Origin: Lachancea kluyveri NRRL Y-12651
Taxonomy: Eukaryota; Ascomycota; Saccharomycetes; Saccharomycetales; Saccharomycetaceae
DNA length: 64,000 bases
Reading direction: 5' to 3'
NCBI GenBank assembly: GCA_000149225.2
Contig: CM000693.1
Location: forward strand, 124,001 to 188,000
A program made the position numbers and the translations under genes. Shown here in pieces: positions 38,604-48,420 of this stretch. The stretch's first letter is position 1. Each line of letters begins with the position of its first letter. The notes below the pieces were generated by a model that worked only from the letters and a program-made list of their open reading frames with translations, was not told the origin of the DNA and made no database searches.

Positions 38604-39593
38604 ATGTCTGCTCTCTCTAAAACTGTTACATTAAACAACGGCTTGGAGATGCCTCTAATCGGCTTGGGTTGCTGGAAGATCCCTAACGATGTGTGTGCTT
38701 CTCAAGTCTACGAAGCTATCAAGTTGGGTTATCGCTTGTTTGACGGTGCTCAGGACTACGGTAACGAAAAGGAAGTTGGTCAAGGTATTAAAAAAGCCAT
38801 TGCCGAAGGGATCGTCAAGAGGGAAGACTTATTTGTCGTCTCCAAGTTGTGGAACTCGTTCCATCATCCTGATAACGTCAAATTGGCTTTGAAGAAAACT
38901 TTGGATGACATTGGTTTGGATTACTTGGACCTTTTTTACATTCATTTCCCATTGGCCTTCAAGTTTGTTCCATTTGAAGAGAAGTACCCTCCAGGTTTCT
39001 ACACTGGCGCCGAAGATGAGAAAAACGGTGTCATTTCTCAAGAAGACGTGCCACTCATCGATACTTATCGTGCTTTGGAAAAATGTGTTGATGAAGGCTT
39101 GATCAAGTCCATTGGTATTTCTAACTTCAACGGTTCTCTAGTTCAAGATCTGCTACGCGGTGCCAGAATTAAGCCTGTTGCTTTGCAAATAGAACACCAT
39201 CCATACTTGACTCAGGAAAACCTAGTCAAGTATTGCAAAAATGTTGGTATTCAAGTTGTGGCTTATTCCTCTTTCGGTCCACAATCCTTTATCGAGCTGG
39301 ACTCCGAATTGGCTAAGACCACACCAACTTTGTTTAGAAATGATACTGTCAAATTGATTGCCAACAATCACAAAGTCTCCACCTCACAGGTTTTGCTGAG
39401 ATGGGCCACCCAAAGAGGTGTTGCTGTCATTCCAAAATCTTCCAAGAAAGAGAGATTGTTGGAAAATTTAACAATCAATGACAGCTTGACTTTGTCCGAC
39501 AAAGAATTAAAGGCTATTTCTGCGTTAAACAAGGATATCAGATTTAATGACCCATGGACCTGGCTAAACAGTGAATTTCCAACATTTGCTTAA
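38604..39593 (+). CDS. GRE3: NADPH-dependent aldose (xylose/methylglyoxal) reductase Gre3
   Basis: It reduces xylose to xylitol and detoxifies methylglyoxal and other aldehydes. The protein has 329 residues (S. cerevisiae 327). Aldo-keto reductase features are [18 protein letters not shown] with the catalytic Tyr, [12 protein letters not shown] with the catalytic Lys, [20 protein letters not shown] with the catalytic His, and [11 protein letters not shown] binding the cofactor phosphate. The C-terminus [16 protein letters not shown] is nearly identical to Gre3, distinguishing it from Gcy1/Ypr1. The order GRE3-YPT35-TRR matches YHR104W-YHR106W. Confidence 0.97.
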   Translation: MSALSKTVTLNNGLEMPLIGLGCWKIPNDVCASQVYEAIKLGYRLFDGAQDYGNEKEVGQGIKKAIAEGIVKREDLFVVSKLWNSFHHPDNVKLALKKTLDDIGLDYLDLFYIHFPLAFKFVPFEEKYPPGFYTGAEDEKNGVISQEDVPLIDTYRALEKCVDEGLIKSIGISNFNGSLVQDLLRGARIKPVALQIEHHPYLTQENLVKYCKNVGIQVVAYSSFGPQSFIELDSELAKTTPTLFRNDTVKLIANNHKVSTSQVLLRWATQRGVAVIPKSSKKERLLENLTINDSLTLSDKELKAISALNKDIRFNDPWTWLNSEFPTFA

Positions 39594-39933
39594 GCAACGG
39601 TTTAAGTGGCATCACCAATCTTTTTCTTTTTACGGGTCGACTGCTTATATTAACGATAAATAAATGTCTTGGCAAATACTTTTTTTCTTTCTTCCCTTTT
39701 TTAAGTTGAAGAATGACTGTCTAGAAGTCTGATCTTTCTCCAGTGGAAAAATGTGCTAGTTTACTCATGGTAATATGGAGCCAGTTTCCTCATCTTAATG
39801 CGATTGTAGTTTCGTGTACTACGACACATGAAACTTGGCACTCATTTGTTGAATCGCTGGTCCTTAACAGCAATTCCAAAAATTACATAGATGAGTTGAG
39901 CACCACACATTCACACAAAAACTTGTACAGCGG

Positions 39934-40431
39934 ATGTCGCAAAGGATTAATTTTCTGCCGCCTGAACCAATCTCCCTTGTGGATAACGAACATCACAGAG
40001 AGGAATCGCCTGTGCAGGCGCACTTCCGACAAACTCTTCAATTCAAACAAATTATAGTCGGCGATTGTACAATAGTGAATAGCAACCAAACGAACAAGTT
40101 TTCCGTATGGCAGGTCGAGCTAGTACTGGCTCCAACTGACCGATCTGGTGGGAGTAGCCCCAGAATCCAGTTGTATAAAAGATACTCTGACTTTGAAAAT
40201 TTACGAAACAGACTCATCCAAGCATTGCCCTCAGAACTGCATCAGAGCATTCCTTCTCTGCCTCCAAAAGTGAGATGGTACGAATCCTGGCGGTACCAGG
40301 ACGTGAACTTTGATAAGAAATGGCTAGCTAAAAGACGTGCCGGCTTGGAATATTTCCTGAACCAAGTCCTGCTAAATGAACGGGTGGTAAACTCAGCCAG
40401 GACCTGCATTAGAAACTTCTTAGAATCTTGA
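39934..40431 (+). CDS. YPT35: PX-domain endosomal protein Ypt35
   Basis: Ypt35 binds phosphatidylinositol 3-phosphate on endosomes and recruits Vps13 at membrane contacts. The protein has 165 residues (S. cerevisiae 214, with a longer N-terminus). The PX domain occupies nearly all of it, about 35-160: LYKRYSDFENLRNRLIQALP with the phosphoinositide-binding R-Y, the proline-rich loop IPSLPPKVRW, and WLAKRRAGLEYFLNQVLLNE. A PxP-type Vps13-binding motif may lie in the short N-terminus (N-F-L-P-P-E-P-I). The 340-bp gap to GRE3 shows only T-rich 3' sequence. Confidence 0.88.
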   Translation: MSQRINFLPPEPISLVDNEHHREESPVQAHFRQTLQFKQIIVGDCTIVNSNQTNKFSVWQVELVLAPTDRSGGSSPRIQLYKRYSDFENLRNRLIQALPSELHQSIPSLPPKVRWYESWRYQDVNFDKKWLAKRRAGLEYFLNQVLLNERVVNSARTCIRNFLES

Positions 40432-40607
40432 GTATGAATTTTATAAGCAGAGAGGCATTGGATTTGAAGTTCCAGACTCATTCGTGTTTATTGTATTACA
40501 TACAGCATTGCATCTGGTCACCTAAGACGAAATTGATTCCAGACTCAACTCAGTGATTTGTCAACAGATTTTTTAGATTTTCTGGCCGGAGGCTCGTTTC
40601 TCGAAAA

Positions 40608-40615
40608 TATAAAAG
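40608..40615 (+). promoter_or_regulatory. TATA box of TRR1
   Basis: TATAAAAG lies 58 bp before the longer start codon and 91 bp before the shorter one. GGCCGGAGGC just upstream (about 40584-40593) is GC-rich like Skn7 sites, but I would not call it. Confidence 0.45.
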
Positions 40616-40651
40616 GAACGTACATTTGAAACTCCTTTGAACTTTTACAAA

Positions 40652-40669
40652 ATGATCTACATTATATGA
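40652..40669 (+). promoter_or_regulatory. Five-codon upstream ORF overlapping the long TRR1 start
   Basis: ATG-ATC-TAC-ATT-ATA-TGA. Its TGA (40667-40669) overlaps the ATG at 40666 that starts the mitochondrial-type form. Ribosomes starting here would terminate 29 bp before the cytosolic start at 40699. Confidence 0.5.
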
Positions 40670-41658
40670 GAAAACAAATACTACAGATCCCGAAAAGAAT
40701 GGTTCATCATAGAGTTACTATTATCGGCTCCGGCCCAGCCGCTCATACTGCAGCCATCTATTTGGCTAGAGCTGAAATTAAGCCAACCTTATACGAAGGT
40801 ATGTTTGCCAACGGTATTGCTGCCGGTGGCCAATTGACTACAACTACCGAGATCGAGAATTTCCCAGGTTTCCCAGAAGGTTTGACTGGTAGTGAGTTGA
40901 TGGAAAGAATGAAGCAACAGTCTGTCAAATTCGGTACTGAAGTCATCACCGAAACTGTTTCCAAGGTCGATGTCTCTTCTAAGCCATTCAAATTTTGGAC
41001 TGAATTCAACGAAGACAGCGAGCCAGAGACTACTGATGCTATCATTTTGGCCACTGGTGCCTCTGCTAAAAGACTAAACTTGCCAGGTGAAGAAACCTAC
41101 TGGCAACAGGGTATCTCTGCATGTGCCGTTTGTGACGGTGCTGTGCCAATCTTTAGAAACAAACCATTGGCTGTGGTCGGTGGTGGTGATTCTGCCTGTG
41201 AGGAAGCCTCTTTCTTGACCAAGTATGGCTCCAAAGTTTACCTACTAGTGAGGAAAGACCATCTACGTGCCTCTACCATTATGCAAAGACGTGCCGAAAA
41301 AAATGAAAAGATTGAAATATTGTACAACACAGTCACTTTAGAAGCAAAGGGTGACGGCAAGTTCTTGAACGCTTTGAGAATTAAGAACGTCAAGACAAAC
41401 GAGGAGAGTGATTTGCAGGTTAACGGTCTGTTCTATGCTATTGGTCACACTCCAGCTACAAAGATCCTCGAGGGCCAAGTCGATCTTGACGAAGCTGGTT
41501 ACGTCAAAACCGTCCCAGGCTCCTCCTTGACTTCCGTTCCAGGTGTCTTTGCCTCTGGTGATGTTCAAGACTCTAGGTACAGACAAGCCATTACCTCTGC
41601 TGGTTCTGGTTGTATGGCTGGTTTGGACGCCGAAAAGTACTTGAGCGAACTGGAATAG
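40666..41658 (+). CDS. TRR1: Thioredoxin reductase, ancestor-type Trr1/Trr2
   Basis: This NADPH-dependent flavoenzyme reduces thioredoxin. It has 330 residues from 40666, or 319 from the Met at 40699 (M-V-H-H-R-V-T-I), which is the cytosolic Trr1 length. The 11-residue extension [11 protein letters not shown] is basic without acids, like a short mitochondrial presequence, as in Trr2. Motifs: [17 protein letters not shown] (FAD), the redox centre C-A-V-C in [24 protein letters not shown] (NADPH), [20 protein letters not shown] (FAD). S. cerevisiae has separate cytosolic and mitochondrial genes at the two syntenic loci; one gene probably supplies both here. Confidence 0.96.
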   Translation: MRKQILQIPKRMVHHRVTIIGSGPAAHTAAIYLARAEIKPTLYEGMFANGIAAGGQLTTTTEIENFPGFPEGLTGSELMERMKQQSVKFGTEVITETVSKVDVSSKPFKFWTEFNEDSEPETTDAIILATGASAKRLNLPGEETYWQQGISACAVCDGAVPIFRNKPLAVVGGGDSACEEASFLTKYGSKVYLLVRKDHLRASTIMQRRAEKNEKIEILYNTVTLEAKGDGKFLNALRIKNVKTNEESDLQVNGLFYAIGHTPATKILEGQVDLDEAGYVKTVPGSSLTSVPGVFASGDVQDSRYRQAITSAGSGCMAGLDAEKYLSELE

Positions 41659-42094
41659 ATAGAGAGAAATAGAAGAACCTGTTTATCGGTTTATGTGCCA
41701 ACTTATATGCTCTTTGACTAATACAACTTTATACAATTATCGAAAGACTTGCAAGGTTGAGGATGGTTACAAATATCCCGCGCCTTGAAAGTCTCTGGAT
41801 CCCGTAGTGCATGATTTGCTGCTGCAGTTTAAATAGACGGGTTAGCAACTCAATAATACCTGTACCGGAACTAAGCTCTTGGTCGAAGTAGCGGCTTTTT
41901 GCAACCACTTCAATATCGAAATCGTCATCACAACGGCTAATTTTCCATAGGCTCCTGAAAGTTCACCGATGTCTTCCATCTTTATGAGTTCCTTATCATT
42001 TGATCTTTACTACAAAAATTGTACACACGGTAGGTAGAATTCGTACATATAGTTCTACACACAGATAATCGCAGAATATCCTAAAACTCTTGCT
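41659..42094. other. Gap between convergent TRR1 and CDC12
   Basis: 3' regions of both genes; no gene or repeat seen. Confidence 0.6.
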
Positions 42095-43273
42095 TCAATG
42101 CTTTCTCAGTTGCAAATTTCTAACTTGTTCCTCCAATCTTTTGACTTTGGATTGTACCTCTTCTAAGTCACTATTCAACCTGATTCTCTCGTTGACGATA
42201 TTCTGTTCCCATTGTCTAAATCTCTGTTCCTCAGCCTTCACTTGGTCGGTGAAATACTTCTTCAAAGCGTTTTCCTCTTCTTTAAATTTAGGGTTATGGG
42301 ACAGTTTTCTGGCAGGAGCCGGGTGTGGCACTGAGGAAGCGTCTTCCCCATTGGAGGATCCTTCCAAACGTAACCTTCTGTAGGTTTCGTAATGTAGTTC
42401 TTCAGTAGACAAGATCAGATCCAACAAGTTGGTTCTTAATAGCAAGCTTCTCAATTTACGGAAATCACAGTGAGTATCATTCTCAACTTCCACAATACCC
42501 CAAGGGTACTTTCTAGCTGAAACAAGCTGACCTTGACCATTGTCATATTTTTCTTCTGAACCAATTACTGCAAACGGCATGCTTTCGATCAACTGTCTGG
42601 CGTGTTCGATTGCTGCTGGATCGTTTGCTTGATCGTTTTCATCCAACGGTGGGGTAAAGATACGGATTTCCTGGGCTTCGATGACTTGCCTGATTCTAAT
42701 CTTAAAATCCTGGAGTTCTAGAGCAGTCAAAGTGTCACTTTTAGCGATCACTGGGATCAAATTCGCTCTCGTAGAAATGCGCTTCATTGTTTCAATATCT
42801 AGTGGTTTCAAACCGTGGCCTGTGGGTTTAATAAAATATAAAACTGCATGAACTCTTAGATCGAATTTAACATCACGATGTGGCTGTTGTTCTTGACGCA
42901 TGTAGGAGTCGTGTTGATCATCGATAAAGTCGATTATGGGTTGCCAAGATTTATTGTTGTTGATGTTGTCGCCAAAGCCTGGGGTGTCAATGACGTTTAC
43001 TCTAAGCGAAAAATTCTTTTCCTCGAGGACGGCACGTAGAATGTCAATTTCAACTGTTTTCTTAATTGGTTGATGGCGACGCTGGTGTGGGTCAAGGTGC
43101 TTCAAAGTGGTCTGAAACAAGGTGTTGATAAAAGTTGTTTTACCTAGACCAGACTCACCACATACCATCAACGTAAAGTGGCCGCCTTTGTTCGAGACAA
43201 TCCTGTAACGCTGATTGGGTAGATTTGAGATACCTACTAGAGAGGGATCGGAGGTCATTTTGTTGTTCAGCAC
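42095..43273 (-). CDS. CDC12: Septin Cdc12
   Basis: Cdc12 is a GTP-binding septin subunit of the hetero-octamers that form the bud-neck ring. The protein has 392 residues from the first ATG (43273), or 387 from the Met at 43258, which fits S. cerevisiae about equally well (407 residues). The GTPase core shows the P-loop GESGLGKTTF, the switch D-T-P-G-F-G-D-N, and I-A-K-S-D (G4). The septin unique element (ARKLSHNP before the coil) is followed by a C-terminal coiled coil (EENALKKYFTDQVKAEEQRF onward). A Reb1 site lies about 110-125 bp upstream. Confidence 0.96.
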   Translation of the reverse strand: MLNNKMTSDPSLVGISNLPNQRYRIVSNKGGHFTLMVCGESGLGKTTFINTLFQTTLKHLDPHQRRHQPIKKTVEIDILRAVLEEKNFSLRVNVIDTPGFGDNINNNKSWQPIIDFIDDQHDSYMRQEQQPHRDVKFDLRVHAVLYFIKPTGHGLKPLDIETMKRISTRANLIPVIAKSDTLTALELQDFKIRIRQVIEAQEIRIFTPPLDENDQANDPAAIEHARQLIESMPFAVIGSEEKYDNGQGQLVSARKYPWGIVEVENDTHCDFRKLRSLLLRTNLLDLILSTEELHYETYRRLRLEGSSNGEDASSVPHPAPARKLSHNPKFKEEENALKKYFTDQVKAEEQRFRQWEQNIVNERIRLNSDLEEVQSKVKRLEEQVRNLQLRKH

Positions 43274-43381
43274 CCGTTGATTCTTGAAGTTGTTTTGCTA
43301 AATCAAACAGGAATTTTCAGAAGCAGCTAAAATGCCTGAACCCAAATTCTAGAAAAATTTGTTTGGTCTTTGACGCGATGG

Positions 43382-43389
43382 CCGGGTAA
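43382..43389 (+). promoter_or_regulatory. Reb1-type site upstream of CDC12
   Basis: CCGGGTAA, 109 bp before the longer CDC12 start. It is in the divergent CDC12-TRP4 promoter region (43274-43875), which holds no gene. Confidence 0.55.
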
Positions 43390-43769
43390 CATATTCTACA
43401 AATTTATGACGACAGAGTTGAATCTGAAAAGAAGTAATGTACATTTTTGGAGCGCAGGCTTATAAGTCTGTAATTCCAGACCCGGTGTTGTTGGGAATCA
43501 TCCACAACTTGAGTGACGGTGCGGTAGGCTTGCCATTTGTACGCCTGTACTCTATTTTATTACGTGTATGGTGATATGGATTATGCGGGTCAAACTATGT
43601 GAGCTATGAACACTTCACAGTTGTTAGAAATTTTCAGGAAGAATGTAAACACGGTGATTGACTAGAAAGATTATAGGATCCTTAGCAGTGTTTTTTAACA
43701 TTGATTCTACTCAAGGGCTTCCATCAAAGTGTGCACAATCTGTTGACATTTTGTTTTATATGCTGAACA

Positions 43770-43776
43770 TGACTCA
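43770..43776 (+). promoter_or_regulatory. Gcn4 site upstream of TRP4
   Basis: TGACTCA, the perfect Gcn4 core, is 100 bp before the TRP4 ATG. TRP4 is under general amino acid control in S. cerevisiae. Confidence 0.75.
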
Positions 43777-43875
43777 GCGAAAATCATAAGCTTTTCGGTG
43801 GAAAAAAAAAATAGGATTCTAACTTGTCGTGCTCGAAAGCAGTTGCTTCGTTTTCAGAAAGAAACACATCTAAAC

Positions 43876-44976
43876 ATGTCTGAGCTGGGATTATATACCA
43901 AAAAACTGTTGTTGCATCCACCGCAACTGACCCCGCAGGATTTGCACTCTGCGATTTTGCTGACGCTTGATACCTTGGCTTCAGATTCATCCCAGGACTT
44001 GGCCAATTATGTACCTGTTGCTAGTTTCCTCTCTTGTCTGAGGGCAAGTGGTCTGGATCATAAAGCAGAGTACATTGCAGAGGCGGCTAAAGCGGTGTTG
44101 AAATACTCGGACGTGGTTAAATCAAATGCTACATCTGTGACAAACGATATTATTTTAGATATAGTGGGGACTGGTGGTGATGGTCAAAACACTTTTAACG
44201 TTTCCACTTCGTCTGCCATTGTGGCATCAGGGATCCCGGGCTTGAAAGTTTGTAAGCATGGTGGGAAAGCCTCGACATCGAACAGTGGTGCCGGTGATTT
44301 AATTAACGTCTTGGGTTGTGATTCTTCGAAAGTTACTGCAGAAACAGTTCCTCAGCTGTGGGGCGGTAATTCTTTTTTGTTTTTGTTAGCGCCCTACTTC
44401 CATGATGGTATGAGGCATGTTGCATTGATAAGAAAACTACTAAAGATTCCAACGATTTTCAATGTTCTTGGTCCGCTGTTGCATCCAGTCGACAAGGTTA
44501 ATAAGCGTGTTTTGGGTGTTTATTCGGAAGAACTTGCCCCCCAGTACGCACGTGCTGCTGCGTTGGTTTATCCAGCGAGTGAAACATTCGTGGTTTGGGG
44601 TCACGTCGGTCTGGATGAAGTTTCGCCTATAGGGAAGACCACCGTGTGGCACACGAAGCCTGGCTCTAGCGAGATTACAACTTTCGAATTGGAGCCTTCT
44701 ATGTTTGGCTTAAAGGAGCATCCTTTGAAAGACTGCCAATCTTTGGGGCCAAAGGAAAACGCCAGAATTTTGGTCGATGAGGTATTGAGTGGTAAGTATC
44801 GCAAAGGTGAAAATGCTGTGTATGATTACATCTTGTTGAATACCGCAGTTTTATATTGCTTGAGCCAAGGGAATACAAACTGGAAGGAAGGCGTGGCCAA
44901 GGCTGAAGAGAGCATTCATTCAGCAGCTGCTGTGAAATCCCTGACACATTTTATCAAGGATGTTCAAAATCTATAG
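43876..44976 (+). CDS. TRP4: Anthranilate phosphoribosyltransferase Trp4
   Basis: It transfers phosphoribose from PRPP to anthranilate in tryptophan synthesis. The frame is open from 43798, but alignment with S. cerevisiae Trp4 (MSE...YTKKLL) places the start at the Met at 43876, giving 366 residues. Motifs: DIVGTGGDGQNTFNVSTS (PRPP binding), CKHGGKASTSNSGAGD, GHVGLDEVSPIGKT. The Gcn4 site supports this start. Convergent with a possible 57-codon gene beyond its stop. Confidence 0.96.
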   Translation: MSELGLYTKKLLLHPPQLTPQDLHSAILLTLDTLASDSSQDLANYVPVASFLSCLRASGLDHKAEYIAEAAKAVLKYSDVVKSNATSVTNDIILDIVGTGGDGQNTFNVSTSSAIVASGIPGLKVCKHGGKASTSNSGAGDLINVLGCDSSKVTAETVPQLWGGNSFLFLLAPYFHDGMRHVALIRKLLKIPTIFNVLGPLLHPVDKVNKRVLGVYSEELAPQYARAAALVYPASETFVVWGHVGLDEVSPIGKTTVWHTKPGSSEITTFELEPSMFGLKEHPLKDCQSLGPKENARILVDEVLSGKYRKGENAVYDYILLNTAVLYCLSQGNTNWKEGVAKAEESIHSAAAVKSLTHFIKDVQNL

Positions 44977-45016
44977 CACTCTCTGGTATTTATAACTAGC
45001 GAATAATAACATTGTA

Positions 45017-45190
45017 CTATTTTGAGAAGCTATAAGTAGTTTTTTTTTTCTCATTTTCTATTTTTTTTCTATAGAAGAAGCCTCCATTGGAAGTGTTGCT
45101 CTTAAATGTTTTACCATTTCTAGCAGAGTTTGGATTGTTTGTCAGAGACTGTGAGGTGTAAGATGAGCCGAAATTATTTGAGCGTATCAT
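45017..45190 (-). CDS. Possible 57-residue basic protein, unrecognised
   Basis: An ATG-started frame encodes 57 residues, rich in Ser, Asn and Thr (M-I-R-S-N-N-F-G-S-S-Y-T) with a lysine-rich end (YRKKIENEKKKTTYSF). It is convergent with TRP4, 40 bp between stops, in an otherwise empty 820-bp gap (44977-45798). S. cerevisiae has a small annotated frame (YDR354C-A, as I recall) in this interval, whose relation I cannot test. No domain or membrane segment is visible. Short low-complexity frames are often chance. Confidence 0.3.
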   Translation of the reverse strand: MIRSNNFGSSYTSQSLTNNPNSARNGKTFKSNTSNGGFFYRKKIENEKKKTTYSFSK

Positions 45191-45674
45191 GGCTACTGGC
45201 GGCTGTTTTAGAATATAGAAACCGGTTATGCTCTACTTTAATCCACATCCCATCATAAACGGCGCCCGTCTGTTATTTAATTAGAGCTATTTGCAGGGCG
45301 ACACAAGATGCCATATTATATAAAAATTAAAGGTCCAAACTCACAGGCTCTTGTAAAACTAGTACCAGCATTCATGATTTTTTGTTTTATAGATGGTATC
45401 TTTGACATAACTTTAAATAAATAAGTTATATTTGTATAGTTAAACATCATCTTTTTTCTTTTTGGTTATCAAATGGTTATAGTTGCGACAAACACAAAAA
45501 AAAAAGAAAAGTGTTGGGAAAACACAGTTCTACCAAAAATACGAATCAACAGTATTAACCAAGGAAGATAGGCATCTTTTACCACATCATGGCAATCCTG
45601 CGTTTGCTAGACGACACCGAATTAAATCAAACTGTCACTAAAGCACGTGATTATATATTCTGGTACGGAACACG

Positions 45675-45680
45675 ACGCGT
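45675..45680. promoter_or_regulatory. MluI cell-cycle box (MBF) upstream of SPC110
   Basis: ACGCGT lies 119 bp before the SPC110 ATG. SPC110 is transcribed in G1/S under MBF in S. cerevisiae. A CACGTG at 45644-45649 is nearby. Confidence 0.65.
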
Positions 45681-45731
45681 CTCTTCTATTTTTCCACAAA
45701 ACAATCGCAGAAGCTCGAATTCTTCCATCGC

Positions 45732-45739
45732 GTAAACAA
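45732..45739 (+). promoter_or_regulatory. Forkhead (Fkh1/2) type site upstream of SPC110
   Basis: GTAAACAA fits RTAAAYAA and is 60 bp before the ATG. It may reinforce cell-cycle control. Confidence 0.45.
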
Positions 45740-45798
45740 GCCTAATAGGTGATATCTGCATCATAAGCATCTCTAGACGTGTATATATATATGCGATA

Positions 45799-48348
45799 AT
45801 GCCACCCGCACTGAATACACCAGGTAGGTCTAAAACAAAGCTTTACGAATTTACACCAATTGGCTACATTAAAGAGAAAGAGAACATCAAGCCGGCGACA
45901 CAAAACACCGAGGATGATTCAATCTCACGCAACAAAAGGCCATCTATCGACGCACAGCTTGAAGAAGAACCGCACGCAAAAAGGTCACACAACTCGGACG
46001 ATACCTTGAACTCAACCCGTATATTCAACGATACATCTTTCGAGGACACATTACCCGAAGCATCTCGGAATCCAACAACGCATGTTAAGAAAAACCTCAT
46101 TAGTGAATTGATCAATACAGAGAACGGTAAGCGTGACATTGCATCTAATCCATTAAAGGAACAACAAGACGCGCTTTACAAACTAAATATGGAAAATTAT
46201 AACCTAAGGGTGAAGTGTAATAGTTTGTTGAAATTTCTAAACAATGTGACAGACGAGGGCGAGTTAAAGAAAAATTTGGAGATTCTAGATGAGTTACAGG
46301 ACTGGAAAACCAAATATCAGATGCTAAACAAGACCTTTCGTGAACTACAATCGAAGTTTGATGAATTAGAGAGCAAAGAATCTGAAAAAATGCAGGACAT
46401 AGAAGCTGACAATGGAAAGTCTGATTCAGAGCGTCAATTGCTTGAGGAGGAACTCTTCCAGACCAAAGAAAAATTAAGCAAATTAAAAGACGTAGTAAAA
46501 GCTTTAGAAAACAAAGTAATGGAAATTAGACAAGAGTCCAAAGAAAGAGAACATCAATCTTTTTTGAAAAACGAGTTATTACAAGCCAAGATTCGCGAGT
46601 TGGAAGGTTCTATATCTGATAAAGAAAGTGAACTGGTAAAATCCAAAAAAAAAGTTCAACGGTTAGTAAATGAATTACAGGAGTTTGACCACCAAAGTGG
46701 TAGTTTACTTGAGCTAGAGAAACAGATTGATATGAAAAACGAAGGGATTCGAAATTTGGAAACTAAACTAACGCAACTAGCTCACTCAAAACAATCTTTA
46801 GAAAGAGAATTGTCGGCAAAAACACAACAGATAAACGACTTGAGAGAAGAGCACGACCAGTCCCGAAGCAATAACAATAAAAAGTTGGAAGAATTGGTTC
46901 AAACAAATTCTACAGGAGATACCGTTTTGAAAGCCAAATTGGAAGCCTTGAGGCAAGAGAAAGCTCAATTGGAAAATGCAAACGAAGAGCTTTTGAAAAA
47001 GAATGGTACCCTCAACACCAAAATCAGAGATGGTGAACACGAGATTGAAATGTTGAAAAGAAAGGTTCAGGAACTAAGCGATGAGTACGAGAAGGAGAAA
47101 CATGCTAGAAAAGGCATCTTACACAGGGCATCCACCTCAAATAAAGAAGCACTTGGATCTTTGCAAGATGAACTCGAAAAGTTGAACGACTCAAAGCGTT
47201 CATTGGAAAGGGAAAATGAAAGATTAAAGCAACAGATAGTCAACCAAGCATCACGTTCTCCACTATTGAAGGAAAATGCCAATAAAAAGCTACTTGAGAA
47301 AGAAAAGGAGATAAGACTACTACAATCCACCATTCATGATATTGAAGAAGAAGTGTCCCACTACAAGAGACAGATCCAAGAGGCAAAGAGAGAGCACTCG
47401 AGAGAGGTGGCCGAATTCGAAATCAAACTCCAGTCTTTAGAAACAGAGCCATTGATTGAAAGACGTAAGCTAGAAAAGGAGATTTCAATGTTACAGTTGG
47501 AACTACAAAGCGCTCAGGAAACTAAGAATAGAGAATTGGCTCTATGGGAAAACAAGTGTGAAGCACTAAAACGTGAAAACCAGCAACTATCAAAACAAGA
47601 GGAAGGCCATTCTAATAACTTGAACAGAATTATCGCAGAAAGGCAAAAAGATTTGAATGATCTAGTTCAAAGATGCAGCGACTTATCTATGGAAAAATTA
47701 CAATTGAATAGAGAGTTGAATGAGCTAAAAAGTTCCAACGATGACTACAAGCAAGAGTTGAAGAAGGTGACATCCAGATTAGATTTCATAACCAAGGAAT
47801 TTGTAAAATTAAAAGAGTCCATAAAGGACCGCGCCACAGAAACTTCCAACAAAGAGTTGAGCGAAAAATGGTTAGAAAAATACCACAACATGAAGCAAAG
47901 ATTATTGGCAGAATTAAAATCATTACAAACAGAAAATCTCTCTCTGGAAAAGAAATTGTTAGATAGAAACGTATCCAGCTCCAGACCAACCACTACTAAT
48001 AGTAACGGAGAAAATCGCACACAAGATTTACTGGATTACTACAGACTAAAATATCACAATGAGATAAAACAAAACAATGATTTGAAAGTGGTGAATGGTT
48101 ACTTGAATCGAGTTCTGAAAGCGAGCTCTCAGCACTTGAGGTTGGACATTTTGAAGCTGGAAAACGAGGTACCACCTAGCGAAATGTATCAGTCATTTGG
48201 TCGTCGCCTTAGGTTCAAAACGGCTGCATTAGCAGTGTTAGCTTGTATCCGTATGAAAAATACAGCAACACGGTACAAGTGGGATGCTCAACGTATTGGA
48301 TACTTGCAGAGAAAGATAGCTTTAGATGATGATAGAATCACATGGTGA
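45799..48348 (+). CDS. SPC110: Spindle pole body component Spc110
   Basis: Spc110 anchors gamma-tubulin complexes to the nuclear face of the spindle pole body. The protein has 849 residues (S. cerevisiae 944), so the rod is shorter. The N-terminus includes a CM1-like gamma-tubulin-complex motif near 118-145 (ALYKLNMENYNLRVKCNSLL). A coiled coil fills about 150-760. The C-terminus has the basic/hydrophobic calmodulin-binding (PACT) region (RRLRFKTAALAVLACIRMKN). The coil length sets the central-to-inner plaque distance in S. cerevisiae, so a shorter rod would predict a thinner structure. Confidence 0.95.
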   Translation: MPPALNTPGRSKTKLYEFTPIGYIKEKENIKPATQNTEDDSISRNKRPSIDAQLEEEPHAKRSHNSDDTLNSTRIFNDTSFEDTLPEASRNPTTHVKKNLISELINTENGKRDIASNPLKEQQDALYKLNMENYNLRVKCNSLLKFLNNVTDEGELKKNLEILDELQDWKTKYQMLNKTFRELQSKFDELESKESEKMQDIEADNGKSDSERQLLEEELFQTKEKLSKLKDVVKALENKVMEIRQESKEREHQSFLKNELLQAKIRELEGSISDKESELVKSKKKVQRLVNELQEFDHQSGSLLELEKQIDMKNEGIRNLETKLTQLAHSKQSLERELSAKTQQINDLREEHDQSRSNNNKKLEELVQTNSTGDTVLKAKLEALRQEKAQLENANEELLKKNGTLNTKIRDGEHEIEMLKRKVQELSDEYEKEKHARKGILHRASTSNKEALGSLQDELEKLNDSKRSLERENERLKQQIVNQASRSPLLKENANKKLLEKEKEIRLLQSTIHDIEEEVSHYKRQIQEAKREHSREVAEFEIKLQSLETEPLIERRKLEKEISMLQLELQSAQETKNRELALWENKCEALKRENQQLSKQEEGHSNNLNRIIAERQKDLNDLVQRCSDLSMEKLQLNRELNELKSSNDDYKQELKKVTSRLDFITKEFVKLKESIKDRATETSNKELSEKWLEKYHNMKQRLLAELKSLQTENLSLEKKLLDRNVSSSRPTTTNSNGENRTQDLLDYYRLKYHNEIKQNNDLKVVNGYLNRVLKASSQHLRLDILKLENEVPPSEMYQSFGRRLRFKTAALAVLACIRMKNTATRYKWDAQRIGYLQRKIALDDDRITW

Positions 48349-48420
48349 AAGTAAGGAATACGTACTCTTTTTTTCTTCTTATTTTTCCCTCCCACCCCTC
48401 TTTTATAAAATGTAAATACT

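Noticed and set aside
39743-40057. 104-codon frame overlapping YPT35
   Set aside because: Different frame from the clear PX-domain gene and no similarity.
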